Origin: Plasmopara viticola
Lineage: Eukaryota > Oomycota > Peronosporomycetes > Peronosporales > Peronosporaceae
Length of the DNA stretch: 64,000 nucleotides
Direction of reading: 5' to 3'
Assembly (NCBI GenBank): GCA_001695595.3
Contig: MBPM02000002.1
Coordinates: forward strand, 744,001 to 808,000
This document shows positions 48,570-59,292 of the stretch, piece by piece (position 1 is the stretch's first letter; every line of letters starts with the position of its first letter). A program made the position numbers and the translations under genes. Under the pieces are notes generated by a model. It was not told where the DNA came from. It saw only the letters and a list, made by a program, of their open reading frames with translations, and ran no database searches.

Positions 48570-48880
48570 AGGTTGGGGTGACGCCCTCCTTCCAAGCGCG
48601 GGGGCTAAATGCTCGCGCGCTTCGGGCAGGTGCTCTCGGGCATCTGCAGGTCTCTAACGAGTCTCACTCTCGACGCGACGGTCTCCAGCACCGGGCGCCA
48701 CCTGGGCTCTTATTAAGTCAGAGTTAAGCAAAATATTGGAAGACCCTCACGACCTCGGTGCTGGCTGCACTGCCCGCCGAACGAGACCCGACGTATGCGG
48801 ACACCACTTTATGCCGTGGACTAGCCAGACTGAGCCTAGCACGTGCATAACTTGGCAACGCGATAACGTAATACACTACA
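48570..48880 (+). mobile_element. Non-autonomous retroposon, family A, copy 2
   Basis: About 310 bp, more than 90 percent identical by eye to copies at 6074 and 58195. It keeps the 5' segment GGAAAAGGTTGGGGTGACGCCC missing in copy 1. The tail is reduced to ATACACTACA. Likely target duplication is TATAATTTTG (48550-48559) versus TATAATTTCG (48885-48894), one mismatch. It lies just 5' of the PrimPol reading frame. Confidence 0.78.
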
Positions 48881-48894
48881 TTTTTATAATTTCG

Positions 48895-51001
48895 CAACGC
48901 TATGCAGTCACGAGATTTTGTCGGATCAAAGTGTCAGCTATTTCTTGAAAAAAAAGCTTTCGAATCTGGAAATGTGAAAGCTAAGATGCGCGCTGGATAT
49001 TGCCGCCGTTCTTTGAGGTTGTGTGTCTGAGTACGGATGAAAAGTCAAACAGACCTTGGGCAATAGGGTCACACAGCAATTTGCACGAGCGGGTATGAAA
49101 GGATGTACGATCCACCAGTGACCATTTACCGGGCTTGATGATTTGACGCGTGCAGCAGACTTCAGATTTTGAATTGATTCATTGTATAGAATATTCATAA
49201 ATCGACCCCACCAATAAATCTTCTTAGGCAACTAAAACCACTCTTTAATTTAGGTAGAGTCACATCTCATTCATGTTCGACATCATATCAAAAAGTCGCT
49301 TTGCTCACAACGATGGCCAAACAGGCAGCAAAAAATTTCGTCGACCGCTATATTTAACATTGACAAAGCTGACTTTCATCTTGGCGTCCGAAGGTGCACC
49401 TTTATGGAGGCGGTCTCCGTGGATGCGGCTGTATCGACAAAAAAATCATACTTGCAACAAAAAGTATCAGGCCAGCAATAGAATCGTCAATACAGCCTCA
49501 TCACCATTAATACTTTCAAAAGGCCGTCATATTATTTAGCCATGTTAAACAGAGAAGTGCCGACCTGGGACGTCCTTGTCAATGAGGTCGCCAGAAGCAA
49601 TTTTCACGGCGACAACCCTCGATACATTATTAAAGTACCAAATTACTAACGCAGCCGCTCACTGCTATTTTCCGACAAAAGTCACCATGGGTCCACTCAG
49701 CGAATACGACAGACAAAAGACAAGAGTGATACCCGCCATGACGCCGAAAATTACACTCACCTGGTTTGCGTGTCAAAAGGGCATTTTGAAGGCCACTCCT
49801 GTGTCATGCATAACCGGCACTTGGTTTAAAAAGTCATTTTTCCAGATTGACCTTACGATAGCTACGCGCAAGCTTTCAGCATGGCTATTAGTATCACTTA
49901 AGAATTTCGCTCGGCACCTTTAGAAGCTTGAAGACAAATTTGGCTTGCACCCGGTAAAGGGATATCCTTAAGCACTGTCATCACCACGATTTAATTGGAG
50001 AGCCTATTTTGGGTAAAATAAGCCTCCGGGTATCCCAACCAAAGCTCTTTTCACCTTGGACCATGCAAGTTCCGTCCGCAAGCTCGGAGTGCAATTAAAT
50101 TACCTTCGAATCTCGCTCATTACTAGGATGTCTCGGCTTCGGCCTAATGCCAGATTAAAATTCTCATAATGTTGCTAGGAATTGCTTGTAAAGTGGTGCA
50201 GTTATCCCGCTTCACAAAGCTCGTAAGAGCCGTTATAACTGCTTCAATACGTCTGCTCAAAGGCCGTTGTATTTTGTATTCAAAGCGACGGACGCTTCAT
50301 GTGTATGGCATAACCCTTTGCCTCCGTGTTGGGATATGGTCAAAGTAACTTTATACTCTATTACGAGGCTAGTGCTAACAATTGAAGGAAATTAGGGCGC
50401 TGAGCGAGAATCGCTATTTATTTGTAGTTCAAAGGAATAGTTACAAGTAAGCAGCCTTAGTTATCAAAATTACAATTCCGTATTTGAGTAGATACTGAAG
50501 TCCGAGGCAACAGTCACAAAGAGGGCACAAGGATAGCGAATATTCATCATGGTCAAAAAGGCATGCTAACCCCTGAACGTCGAGCCAAAAATGGAACTTC
50601 TACTGGAAGTAAGTCCATCGTTGCACTGTCAACTCTTATGGGGATGCTCCAGCTCAAAACCTTTTGAGCCCACACTTGACTTTTTTTGTCTGACGGACTG
50701 CATATGGATGGTTTGTTGTTGACATCAGAATAATGGCATTCACCAATTGATGTAGCATTTACAAAAAGATAGCGGCAGGCTACGGGTCCTCCCATCTATC
50801 CGGCATTAATATACTAGACTCACAAGTAGCTCATCGCTTTGTTCACTAACTGTACTGATTGGTGCGAGTGCATCTACGCCATCTTGCTTATTCAGCTTAT
50901 GAAACAACGATTCCTGTGTTTACATTACCGTCATCAAGTCAAAAATAGAGTCATATCCTATGGATGTTAAACAATCCGCCATAACTGGTTGGCTCTGTCC
51001 A
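48895..51001. other. Gene-poor stretch between retroposon copies
   Basis: No supported gene. Minus frame 48938-49231 and plus frames 49273-49539 and 49576-49923 have no domain. A tRNA-A-box-like TTGTAAAGTGGT occurs at about 50187-50198. Confidence 0.5.
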
Positions 51002-51009
51002 GAATTCGA

Positions 51010-51334
51010 ACCGACCCTGTGGCTCGAGCGGTTAGCCGTTCGATCCAGGACCGGGAGGTACCTGGTTCGATACATATAGGATCCGAATTAAGGCAGCCGG
51101 AGATAGGTCACCAAAGTGGACGAGCCATCACACCCGAGTGTGTGACTGCCCTACCAAAACGCGCCCGATTGGGTAGTTTGGGTGGGGGACGCCCCACTGA
51201 CTGAAAAAGCCCCATAGTGTAATGAGGGGTACGGAACCCGGTCCCAATATGGGTCGGATTTTGCTACCAGCATCCTGCGATAGAGAGAGCTTAATCCTAG
51301 CGCGTGGGTTCCGGTAGCTTAAAACTCTCTATCC
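51010..51334 (+). mobile_element. tRNA-derived SINE, family B, copy 2
   Basis: About 325 bp, homologous over its length to copy 1 at 12370. It has the same A-box (TGGCTCGAGCGG) and B-box (GGTTCGATACAT), the same core and the same 3' end TAGCGCGTGGGTTCCGGTAGCTT. The flanking direct repeat is GAATTCGA at 51002-51009 and 51335-51342 (8 bp, perfect). The B-box is slightly decayed. Confidence 0.8.
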
Positions 51335-51342
51335 GAATTCGA

Positions 51343-54300
51343 CGTGTAAGCTGAAAGTCTTAAAAAGGCATCCAGGCCTTCAAGACTAAATGAGTTCTTA
51401 AGGTGCCTTCAGTACCTCCTTCAAGCATTGTATTAGCGCTTGACTTTGCTGACACGGCTACTACGGGTGACCACGCTACGCTTAACTGTGTCAGGAGCCG
51501 CCATTGATTTGTTGTAAGGCGAAAATACCGCGTTCTCGTAAGGCTGCGTATTTTGGTAGCCGACAAACCTTGAAGCTCAAAATACGGAGTACTCAGTTTT
51601 CAAGGCAGTTTGTAGTACTTGTACTGAGACGCGCAGTGGTCAATTAAAAAGTAGAGATGGGTCGCACTAAAATAGCTGTATGCTAAGGGTCAAGCCCGAG
51701 AGCAGTCTCATGCACGTGCAAACGGTCATGCAGAAGCTGCTACTAAACCATGTCCTTTAAATTCAATAACTCTACGAAGCACGAAGTTTTCAAAGACAAT
51801 AACGACGAGAATAGAAAAGCTTTTCCCTCCTGAGTCTCTTACACACGACCGGTTGCTTTAGGCAAACAGCTACCATTTTTTGCTGAAAGGAGCCTGAATA
51901 TAATCAGCAAAGAAACGTAAGCTCACATTCGCTCAAAATAACATGGAAGAGGGAGACAAATATGTTTGTCAAACATCATGACGTGTTGCTTGATACATAA
52001 AATTCTACCGCTAAAACAAACAGGTTGACCGAGCTCTTCGAGGAAACAAAAGACCAATGAATCGGACTTCACGGCCATAACCAAAGAAAATGTTTGTTGT
52101 ACGTCGCTCGATACCTCAAGGATATCGATGCATTGTACATTGTATGTGGGACGTTATATGAGAATTTAGGACGTTCAAGAACTCGGATATCTCAGCACCT
52201 CCAACAACGTCTTGACACTCGAACTTGTAACACGCATGGGTGGACGTGGGGCGGCTGATACCGTCCATAGACATCACTCTACTGCCCATAGGGCTTCGGA
52301 GCGCGCACCCATAAGGCCTCGTGCTTTGAACTGCTGACCAAGAATAACAAAGAGAAGCGACTCCTCGACGCAATCCGGAGTGCTCACGCTGAGATGTGTG
52401 GCGGCCAGTTCGACAATGAGGATAATTTGACCTGAAACAGCTGCACTTAAACAGCCAGGGCTAACTTCGAGAGCAATTTTAGGCGTGTGTTTGCGCTTAC
52501 ACTGGATCTGTGCTCATATCGAATGCGCATAAAGCGGTTTTAAATGGGAAGCGTAAGAATTTCAAACCACAAACAAAGTCGATACAGCGTTCAGCATCAC
52601 AGCAACACGACAACATTTCCTTATTGAAAAGGCCATAAATCTTGCTTTCATGCTCCGTCGATATCTCATGACCATAAGAGCCAGCGCATCTTTCATGTAA
52701 AGCGAGCACCTAAGCAGGCAATCGATTCACTTGTGCTTCAACCTTTGTTTGTAAAGTGGTAGGGCTCTCCCGCTTGGAGGAATCTGCGGTTAATGTTAGT
52801 GAAGTCCCAACAAGACTGCACGAACGCCAGTGCGATCTGAAATCAAATTAAATGATCTTGTTAGCAAGATCTAATCCTTTGGTCACATGTTGTGGTTTGA
52901 TATGAGTGATAGCCTTTCCGGGCTTGAGAATTTAGGCCTCAGAGCCTAATTGTTCATTGTGTCGAAGCCGTAACATTTCGGAGGTATGTTTTTTCGCTGT
53001 ATTAGCAGATTGCACTCTACTATCATCGAAGTAAAGTTAGATGCTCAATGAAATTGGACCAGCAACAGTGAACGTGAGTTCACGTATGTAAAGACATAAA
53101 CATGCTTAGAGCTTGAAAACATCCAAATATCATTGACGAGCGAAGTAATTGTGGTGCTATCAATAACCTTGAAAGTTTAAACAGAAATATAAGGCATCGA
53201 CGGAATAAAGCATTTTCAGAATAGACCACACCAGTTACTCGCGGTTGATAAATCTCAGAATAGATATCCCACTAAAATTATGGTGGTGACGTTGTTAGAA
53301 ATTTCTCAGACCGATTGCAAGTCACCCTCGAGCTATTTATCATTTTGACATCGATGACCTTAGCGAAAAAAAATAACTGCAAAAGTGCGCGTGCTTTTAG
53401 CCAACCTAAAGTCGCGCCGGAGGGAGTGCTGTATTAAGTCAAGTGTCATTTATAGCTGACAAGCGCGTATTGGCCTTTAGAGAGCCTTTACGGTGTACAT
53501 AACATATACGTGCACTGCTTGATACTATAGCCTGCAATGGTGAAGTGTTACCGAACAAGTAGAGCTTTTTCCTTCTCGGCGGATCCGCTGTCAAGCGAGT
53601 GAGTAGACTTCTTACAAACCGATGACCCGATTGTAAGCAAACTAAATAGCTTCTTCTTAGTTGGGCTATTGTCTTCGTCTTCCAAGAAAATCCTCGTAAG
53701 TGGGTCGTCTTAAACTTTGCTGTTCCAATACCGGTGATTATAGCGACAAAAGCATCTTATGTGGATCCGTGGCTCCGGAAATTCATGTAATTCTTCGGTT
53801 TCTTTGCGAGGACTTCCGAACAGCCGTTAAGTTTGACATTAAGTCTAACAATTTAAGCATTTGTCGAACAAGCAGTGAGATATTTTGATAAATTTTTATT
53901 AAGGTGATTTTCTTCGCAACCCTAGCAGGAAAAGAGCCAGGCGAGAACTCGTTATATATATCAATTACCTATTTTAAACAACGGATCAAGCGATGGCAAG
54001 CGCGAGTCCTCCGCCTTGGCTGAGTCAAACCCCTTTCAGAACTTTTCTCTCTGTAGCGGCTCTCTGCCGGACAGACTTTGTGAGGGTTGTAGCCCACGGC
54101 AGGCACGATTTTAGGTGCATAGGTCGATTATGGTGCAGGGTATCTGCAAAAGCCAAAGTAAGCTTCTCCAGCAACAAGTTAGTCATCGTTGAGTAATACG
54201 GCCGATCAAAGGCAACATTTTGCACTATTTCAATGACCAAACCGACTTTCTAATCAAATAGAAAAAACATATTCCTCTTCTTGAAAATTTGGTACACATC

Positions 54301-57300
54301 TGTGGACCGACAAGCTATTTTTGGTCGAATTTTAACCACCCAATCGGCTTATATAGATGGGTTCACACGTTTTTAAAAAACGGGTTAGACTCGATTTGAG
54401 TATTAGAGGCACAAAGTTTCTAACATTTGGGAGAGATGCTGATTGGCAGAAAAAGGTGTCTGACTCCTAATAAAACCTAGCTGAACATAGATAGCAGAGC
54501 AAGGTGCATGCTTTAAAAAAAGAAGCTTAACCATAGGGGTCAAGTATTGTCGATTTGATCAAAAATAAAACATCGTTATACCACTTGTGACACATTCGCG
54601 TTTTTCTAAGGCGCGCCAAACTAACTGGTACTGGGTGACATAAGTCTTGCGATGACGTATTAGACATTAACAAAAGAAAGTACTTATTACTAAGGAGATA
54701 ACATGAAAAGTAGTACACAATTTAATACCCAATGCTTACCGGAACTTAGTAAAATCACTTGCAAGATTATTGTTGTACCCATAGGCGGATTAACGACGAG
54801 CCGAAAAAAAAGTATAATTCACAATTGGTAATATAAACGTTATCTTGAGACTCAGCATATATACTAACATCAATTCTTGGTGTCAGGAAATTAGCGAACT
54901 GCGACTCGTAATGGCTTTGAGTACCGAAGGAAGGTCGGAGATCTGAGCTCACTTCTCGTCTAAGCGAACAGCCTCCACAGTGTCGCAGCAAGTGGTGGAT
55001 TGAATAGTCAATTTACGTTTGATTTCGTTTAGTCGGATCACTTCAAAAAGTAGAATTGTAGGCACTTTTGCCTTTCGCAAACAGTCCTCCTTGGCAGCTT
55101 TTTATTTGCTTCGGGAAATCAATTAGTTAATTAATTACTTTCTGACATCGTAATCGGTACTAATATGCAATTTGCAGTGGTGTTCAAACGCTTTTCTTTA
55201 GCCTCTGAGTACCAGGTACTACCTCCTTTTTACTATTTTAGAGTTTATTTACTTGTTCACACAGTGTGGTAATTATATATCTAAAGTGACACGCAAATTT
55301 CATTACACGCTATCCATGACATAGAGTTTCTTTGTGAAATTTAGTCTGAGAGATATCTTTTTTAGAAATTCTCGTTCTCTAAGAACTTTGGTCTATAATA
55401 CATTTTTAGAAGTAACTCACGATTGCAAGGCTCAGAATTAATTTTGAACTACAGACCCTATATTCACGACTACTTAGATATTCAAAACTATTGCAGTGTT
55501 AAAGATGATTTTCGGAAAACACGAGATAAGCTTATTGTGTTCGAGTACTGGCACGGCATAGCAGCATAATACGCTATGTTATTAAATGACATACAGCAGC
55601 ACTTGCAAAATACGCTTTTAGCATCTCTCTTCAAAGTAAATATAATCTCAGACGTCTGGTCGATTACAATTCGCCGACATCATCTTCGGAGCGTGGAGGG
55701 GATAAATGCTTCATCTAGACGAAGGCCGGGCTCTGCTTGTGCACTTGCGGCTCATAAATACAAGTTAAGCCGTTGAAAGGTTCTTGAACGAAAATCAATA
55801 CATTCCACACTTTAATTATCCACATCCCTACCGTGATCAAGTGTCGGCCTAAGTTCATCAAAATTTATCTCAATGTGGCACAGGAATACAAGAAGTCATC
55901 TCAACGAGTTTAGGCTCACCTCACATTCAAATCGCAGGAAAATTAATCGTTTGCTCCTGCTAGACCGTCTGTAATTCCCGAGATACTACTACGGTATCAA
56001 GGATGACTATGACATAAGAACCTTGGTCTTCATTAGAGCTCAGCGCGATGAGCTTTAGCAAAATTGCTGGTTTAGCGAGTTCTTCTATAGACACGATTAT
56101 TATCTCAAGAGAAAACGTGTTGTGAATGCTTATGCTGAGCGGTGCCATCCACGCATTGAGCATTATCTTCAGCTGCAAATTTAGGCATCGCCGAGCCGTT
56201 GAGAATTTAATTGCAACGTAGAGTGCTAGGTCTACGTGTCGGCAGTGTGGGCCGTAATACTGGTACTCACGCCGCACGATATCAATGCAGATGATATATA
56301 GCTTCTTGAGCACTGAGTATAAAAGTACACTAAGCTACATTTTCTTTTTTATCTTTACGACAGAAATAGCGTGGTAGATGTGCAAATAGATCGGCGTTTT
56401 GGGTACAAGGTTGTTCGGCCAAAAACCTGACGAACTGGGCAGCCAGCCTTTAAGAAGAAAGTTCACCGAACAAACCGTTTGAAATTGGTTTCATCCGTAA
56501 GAAAAGTCCGCACAAAAAGCTTTCTTTGCCATGGAATAATTTGCCTCATATAGTAAATTTTGTTGATGCACCACTTAAAAGTGCTGTCGTTTGTGGAATT
56601 TGAGATGCTCATAAAGTGGAGAAGTTTATTGCACAACAAGCCGACTTTTTACCCGGTCGCTTTTGTCGCATTCCAGCAAATGATCGTACTGCCAAATTTC
56701 TTTTACATCTAAAAGCAGGGTTTGAACTCTTGGTCTTTTGATCCCTATGGTTTGTGGGCACACTTTTACAGAGACCATGATATGCTCTGCTCGTTTATCC
56801 CACGCACACAAATCGTGCGTGATCCGGGCTAACACGCTGAACACCATGATATAAAGTGTCTAAAGCATCAGGTCGATTTACTGAAGGTCTTGTACAGAGA
56901 GAGACGAAACCTTCTTTGCTAATTATTAGCTAGATATGCTTCGCTTTGACCTCTTGACCCCAATTAAACTAGACATCACGGCTTATTAAGCACTCGTCAT
57001 GGTCAGTGGGAAGCAAGACTGTGAAAAGAATTGTTTTTTGGCTAATAGTTCCTTCACTGATCGATGTATGAGCTTGTTGGTACGTGTTGACGTCATTTTT
57101 ATGCAAGAAGTGAGCTGACTATAGATGTGTTATAACGGGCCGTTCAATGAGCAGTCTTTTTGTTGTAAGGACTTTTAAATATATGACGGCTCCTATCGCA
57201 CGACAGAAACCGAAACGGTAAATATACCATTTTGCATACCTCAAGTCCTTGCCTTCACCACAAACTATATTATACGCAGGTAGTGGATTGAACAGCCTTT

Positions 57301-58180
57301 TTATTGCACACATTAGTCCCTTGAGACCGAAGATAGTAAGCGATCGTCACCGATAGCTCTTTGATTTGCCCGCACGCCTCGATGCAGTATAACTTCGTCA
57401 CACTGTAATTCCCTCTTAACCAACGCGGAAGGCTGTGTGTCACGGCGGCAGCTTGTTGATGTCGAAGCGGTGAAATTCCGGCTTCAGTTAACTCAAAAAC
57501 AGTTCTATTAGCTGACTAACTAAATATTGATTTAATTTCATTGTGCGTGTTGAAAATAAAAGATGTGACGGTACGCAAACTACTTATAAGATGGTACGCT
57601 GCCAATCGGATTGGAAACGTACGAGTAATTTTTAATAAAAGGAGTATCTTACTTATTTCCCAATGCAAAACAAACTAACGATTTTCAGGCGCGTACATTG
57701 CGGTTCTTGAATTGGCGACCAAACACACCTTTATGTCAGATTCATCCATGGCACCATAGATCTGATGGTACCTCCGCGGACCACTTGTTGCTGTACACAA
57801 CGCGGTAAATTCTCCTGACACGAGTGTGATACATTGGAAAAGTCTTCCTTCGAGCTGCACTCTCGTCGTGTTAAAATAAGGTATGGGATGATTTTTTATG
57901 GACAGTTTCATCTTCAAAATGACTTTCGAGCGACCATTTTCAACTAAATAGAATTGTTAAAACAGATCACTTTATAAGTCCCTAAGCAAATTATTGACCA
58001 ATGATGCTCTGGTAAACCGATGACGTTGAAAATCTTTATGTGTTTTGTATCAAATACAATGGGAAATGTACGATGTAGAATACTCTCATCATCGAAAATA
58101 ACTCCTTTTCTTATGTAATTTGCAAGCCGTCACATTTTTTTATTTTTTTATTTAGCAAATTACTCGTGAGATTTAAGATA
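51343..58180. other. Seven-kilobase gene desert
   Basis: No gene supported. A second TTGTAAAGTGGT (about 52750-52761) shares the following TCTCCCGCTT context with the copy near 50187, perhaps relics of a tRNA-derived repeat. Minus frames at 52497-52709, 55960-56313 and 57675-57917, and the plus frame at 55576-55776, have no certain family. The region is most likely transposon debris. Confidence 0.5.
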
Positions 58181-58194
58181 ACAATATAGTTCGT

Positions 58195-58518
58195 CGCAAG
58201 GAAAAGGTTGGGGTGACGCCCTTCTTCCAAGCGCGGGGGCTAAATGCTCGCGCGCTTCGGGCAGGTGCTCTCGGGCATCTGCAGGTCTCTAACGAGTCTC
58301 ACCCTCGACGCGACGGTCTCCAGCACCAGGGCGCCACCTGGGCTCTTACCAAGTCAGAGCTAAACAAAATAATGGAAGACCCTCACGACCTCGGTGCTGG
58401 CTGCACTGCCCGCCGAATGAGACCCGACGTCTGCGGACACCACTCTGTGCCGTGGACTAGCCAGACTGAGCCTAGCACGTGCATAACTTGGCAACGCGAT
58501 AACGTAATACAATACAAT
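58195..58518 (+). mobile_element. Non-autonomous retroposon, family A, copy 3 (longest)
   Basis: About 324 bp, the longest copy. It is flanked by a 14-bp direct repeat ACAATATAGTTCGT (58181-58194 and 58519-58532); part of the right copy overlaps the ACAAT tail, so the true duplication may be 9-14 bp. It ends in three ACAAT units. It shows the full 5' GGAAAAGGTTGGGGTGACG segment. Confidence 0.85.
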
Positions 58519-58532
58519 ACAATATAGTTCGT

Positions 58533-58921
58533 AAAAAACACAAGCACAATATCCACCTTTCATCTATTGTATTCTAAGTGTCGATTACTCGCAAGATGTA
58601 GCCAGTAAATATGTCTTGTTTGACAAGAAAAGAAGCATGTCCTAGTAACGAAAATGTGCGTGGCCACTTTGGTTGACACTGTCGTACTTGGTATGCTTTG
58701 AATCTTTTTCTGACGAAATACAATGGTACAGGGGACGAACACAAGGATATGTTCATGTCCATTAATTTGTCTTTCGTAGTATCTATACCATCAACGAATG
58801 GCAACAGTATCACATGTACGAATGCGTGTGTCTCTGTCTTACTTTTTACTTTGTTTTAAGTGTACATCATTTAAAGAATGATCGCAAAGGATCCGTAGAA
58901 GCATTCGATTAGGCGTCTCGC
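58533..58921. other. Short non-coding gap
   Basis: 389 bp right of retroposon copy 3, with the 3' UTR of the small minus-strand gene at its right end. Overlapping minus frames here have no recognised content. Confidence 0.5.
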
Positions 58922-59186
58922 TTAGCACCCGCACGGTTGGCGCATGGCATGCTGCATGAAGTACAAGAGCAGCATAAACATCATGACAATGTTGAGGTTC
59001 CAGTCTGTCCACAATTTCACGTCAGACATACAAAGTAAAACCCTCAGCAAACGCACCTCCGAACATGTCGTGCTCCACTGGCGCGTCAGGCGCATGCTGA
59101 TTGGCAGAATCAGCGTCAGTGTCTTCCTGGCGATTGCGTGGCTGCTGGCCCGCCACTGAGCACGATGGAGCAGCAGCGTTCTTCAT
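58922..59186 (-). CDS. Spliced 70-aa membrane microprotein
   Basis: Exon 1 is 59186-59057, then a 52-nt intron (59056-59005, GTGCGT donor, GGACAG acceptor) and exon 2 59004-58922. The joined frame is 71 codons including TAA and keeps phase. The N-terminal 43 residues are polar and acidic (Q/N/D/A-rich, with EDTDADSANQH). After WNLN comes a hydrophobic helix (IVMMFMLLLYFM) and a short end QHAMRQPCGC. This looks like a tail-anchored or single-pass microprotein with two or three C-terminal Cys. The intron has canonical ends and a length like others here. Unspliced, the frame stops within the intron and loses the helix. No family recognised. Divergent from the BED gene with 106 bp between start codons. 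Confidence 0.62.
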
Positions 59187-59292
59187 TTTTGTTGCGGTAA
59201 CGTTTACAAATATTCTGTCATACTAATCATAACCTACCGAACTTAAGAGTCATTAAAACGGGTATTGTACCTTCCTCACTTTTTGACCAACA
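59187..59292. promoter_or_regulatory. Short divergent promoter (microprotein / BED gene)
   Basis: 106 bp between start codons. Contains GAGTCATTAAAAC (59245-59257) and CCTCACTTTTT (59274-59284), which resemble the oomycete initiator (TCATTYY type). Assigned mostly by position. Confidence 0.45.

Noticed and set aside
55576..55776. Fragment with ISDVWS resembling a hAT transposase
   Set aside because: Only a handful of residues match and the rest is unlike hAT; too weak to list.
58944..59159. 71-aa plus-strand frame
   Set aside because: It is antisense to the spliced microprotein gene, whose splice signals and helix make better sense.
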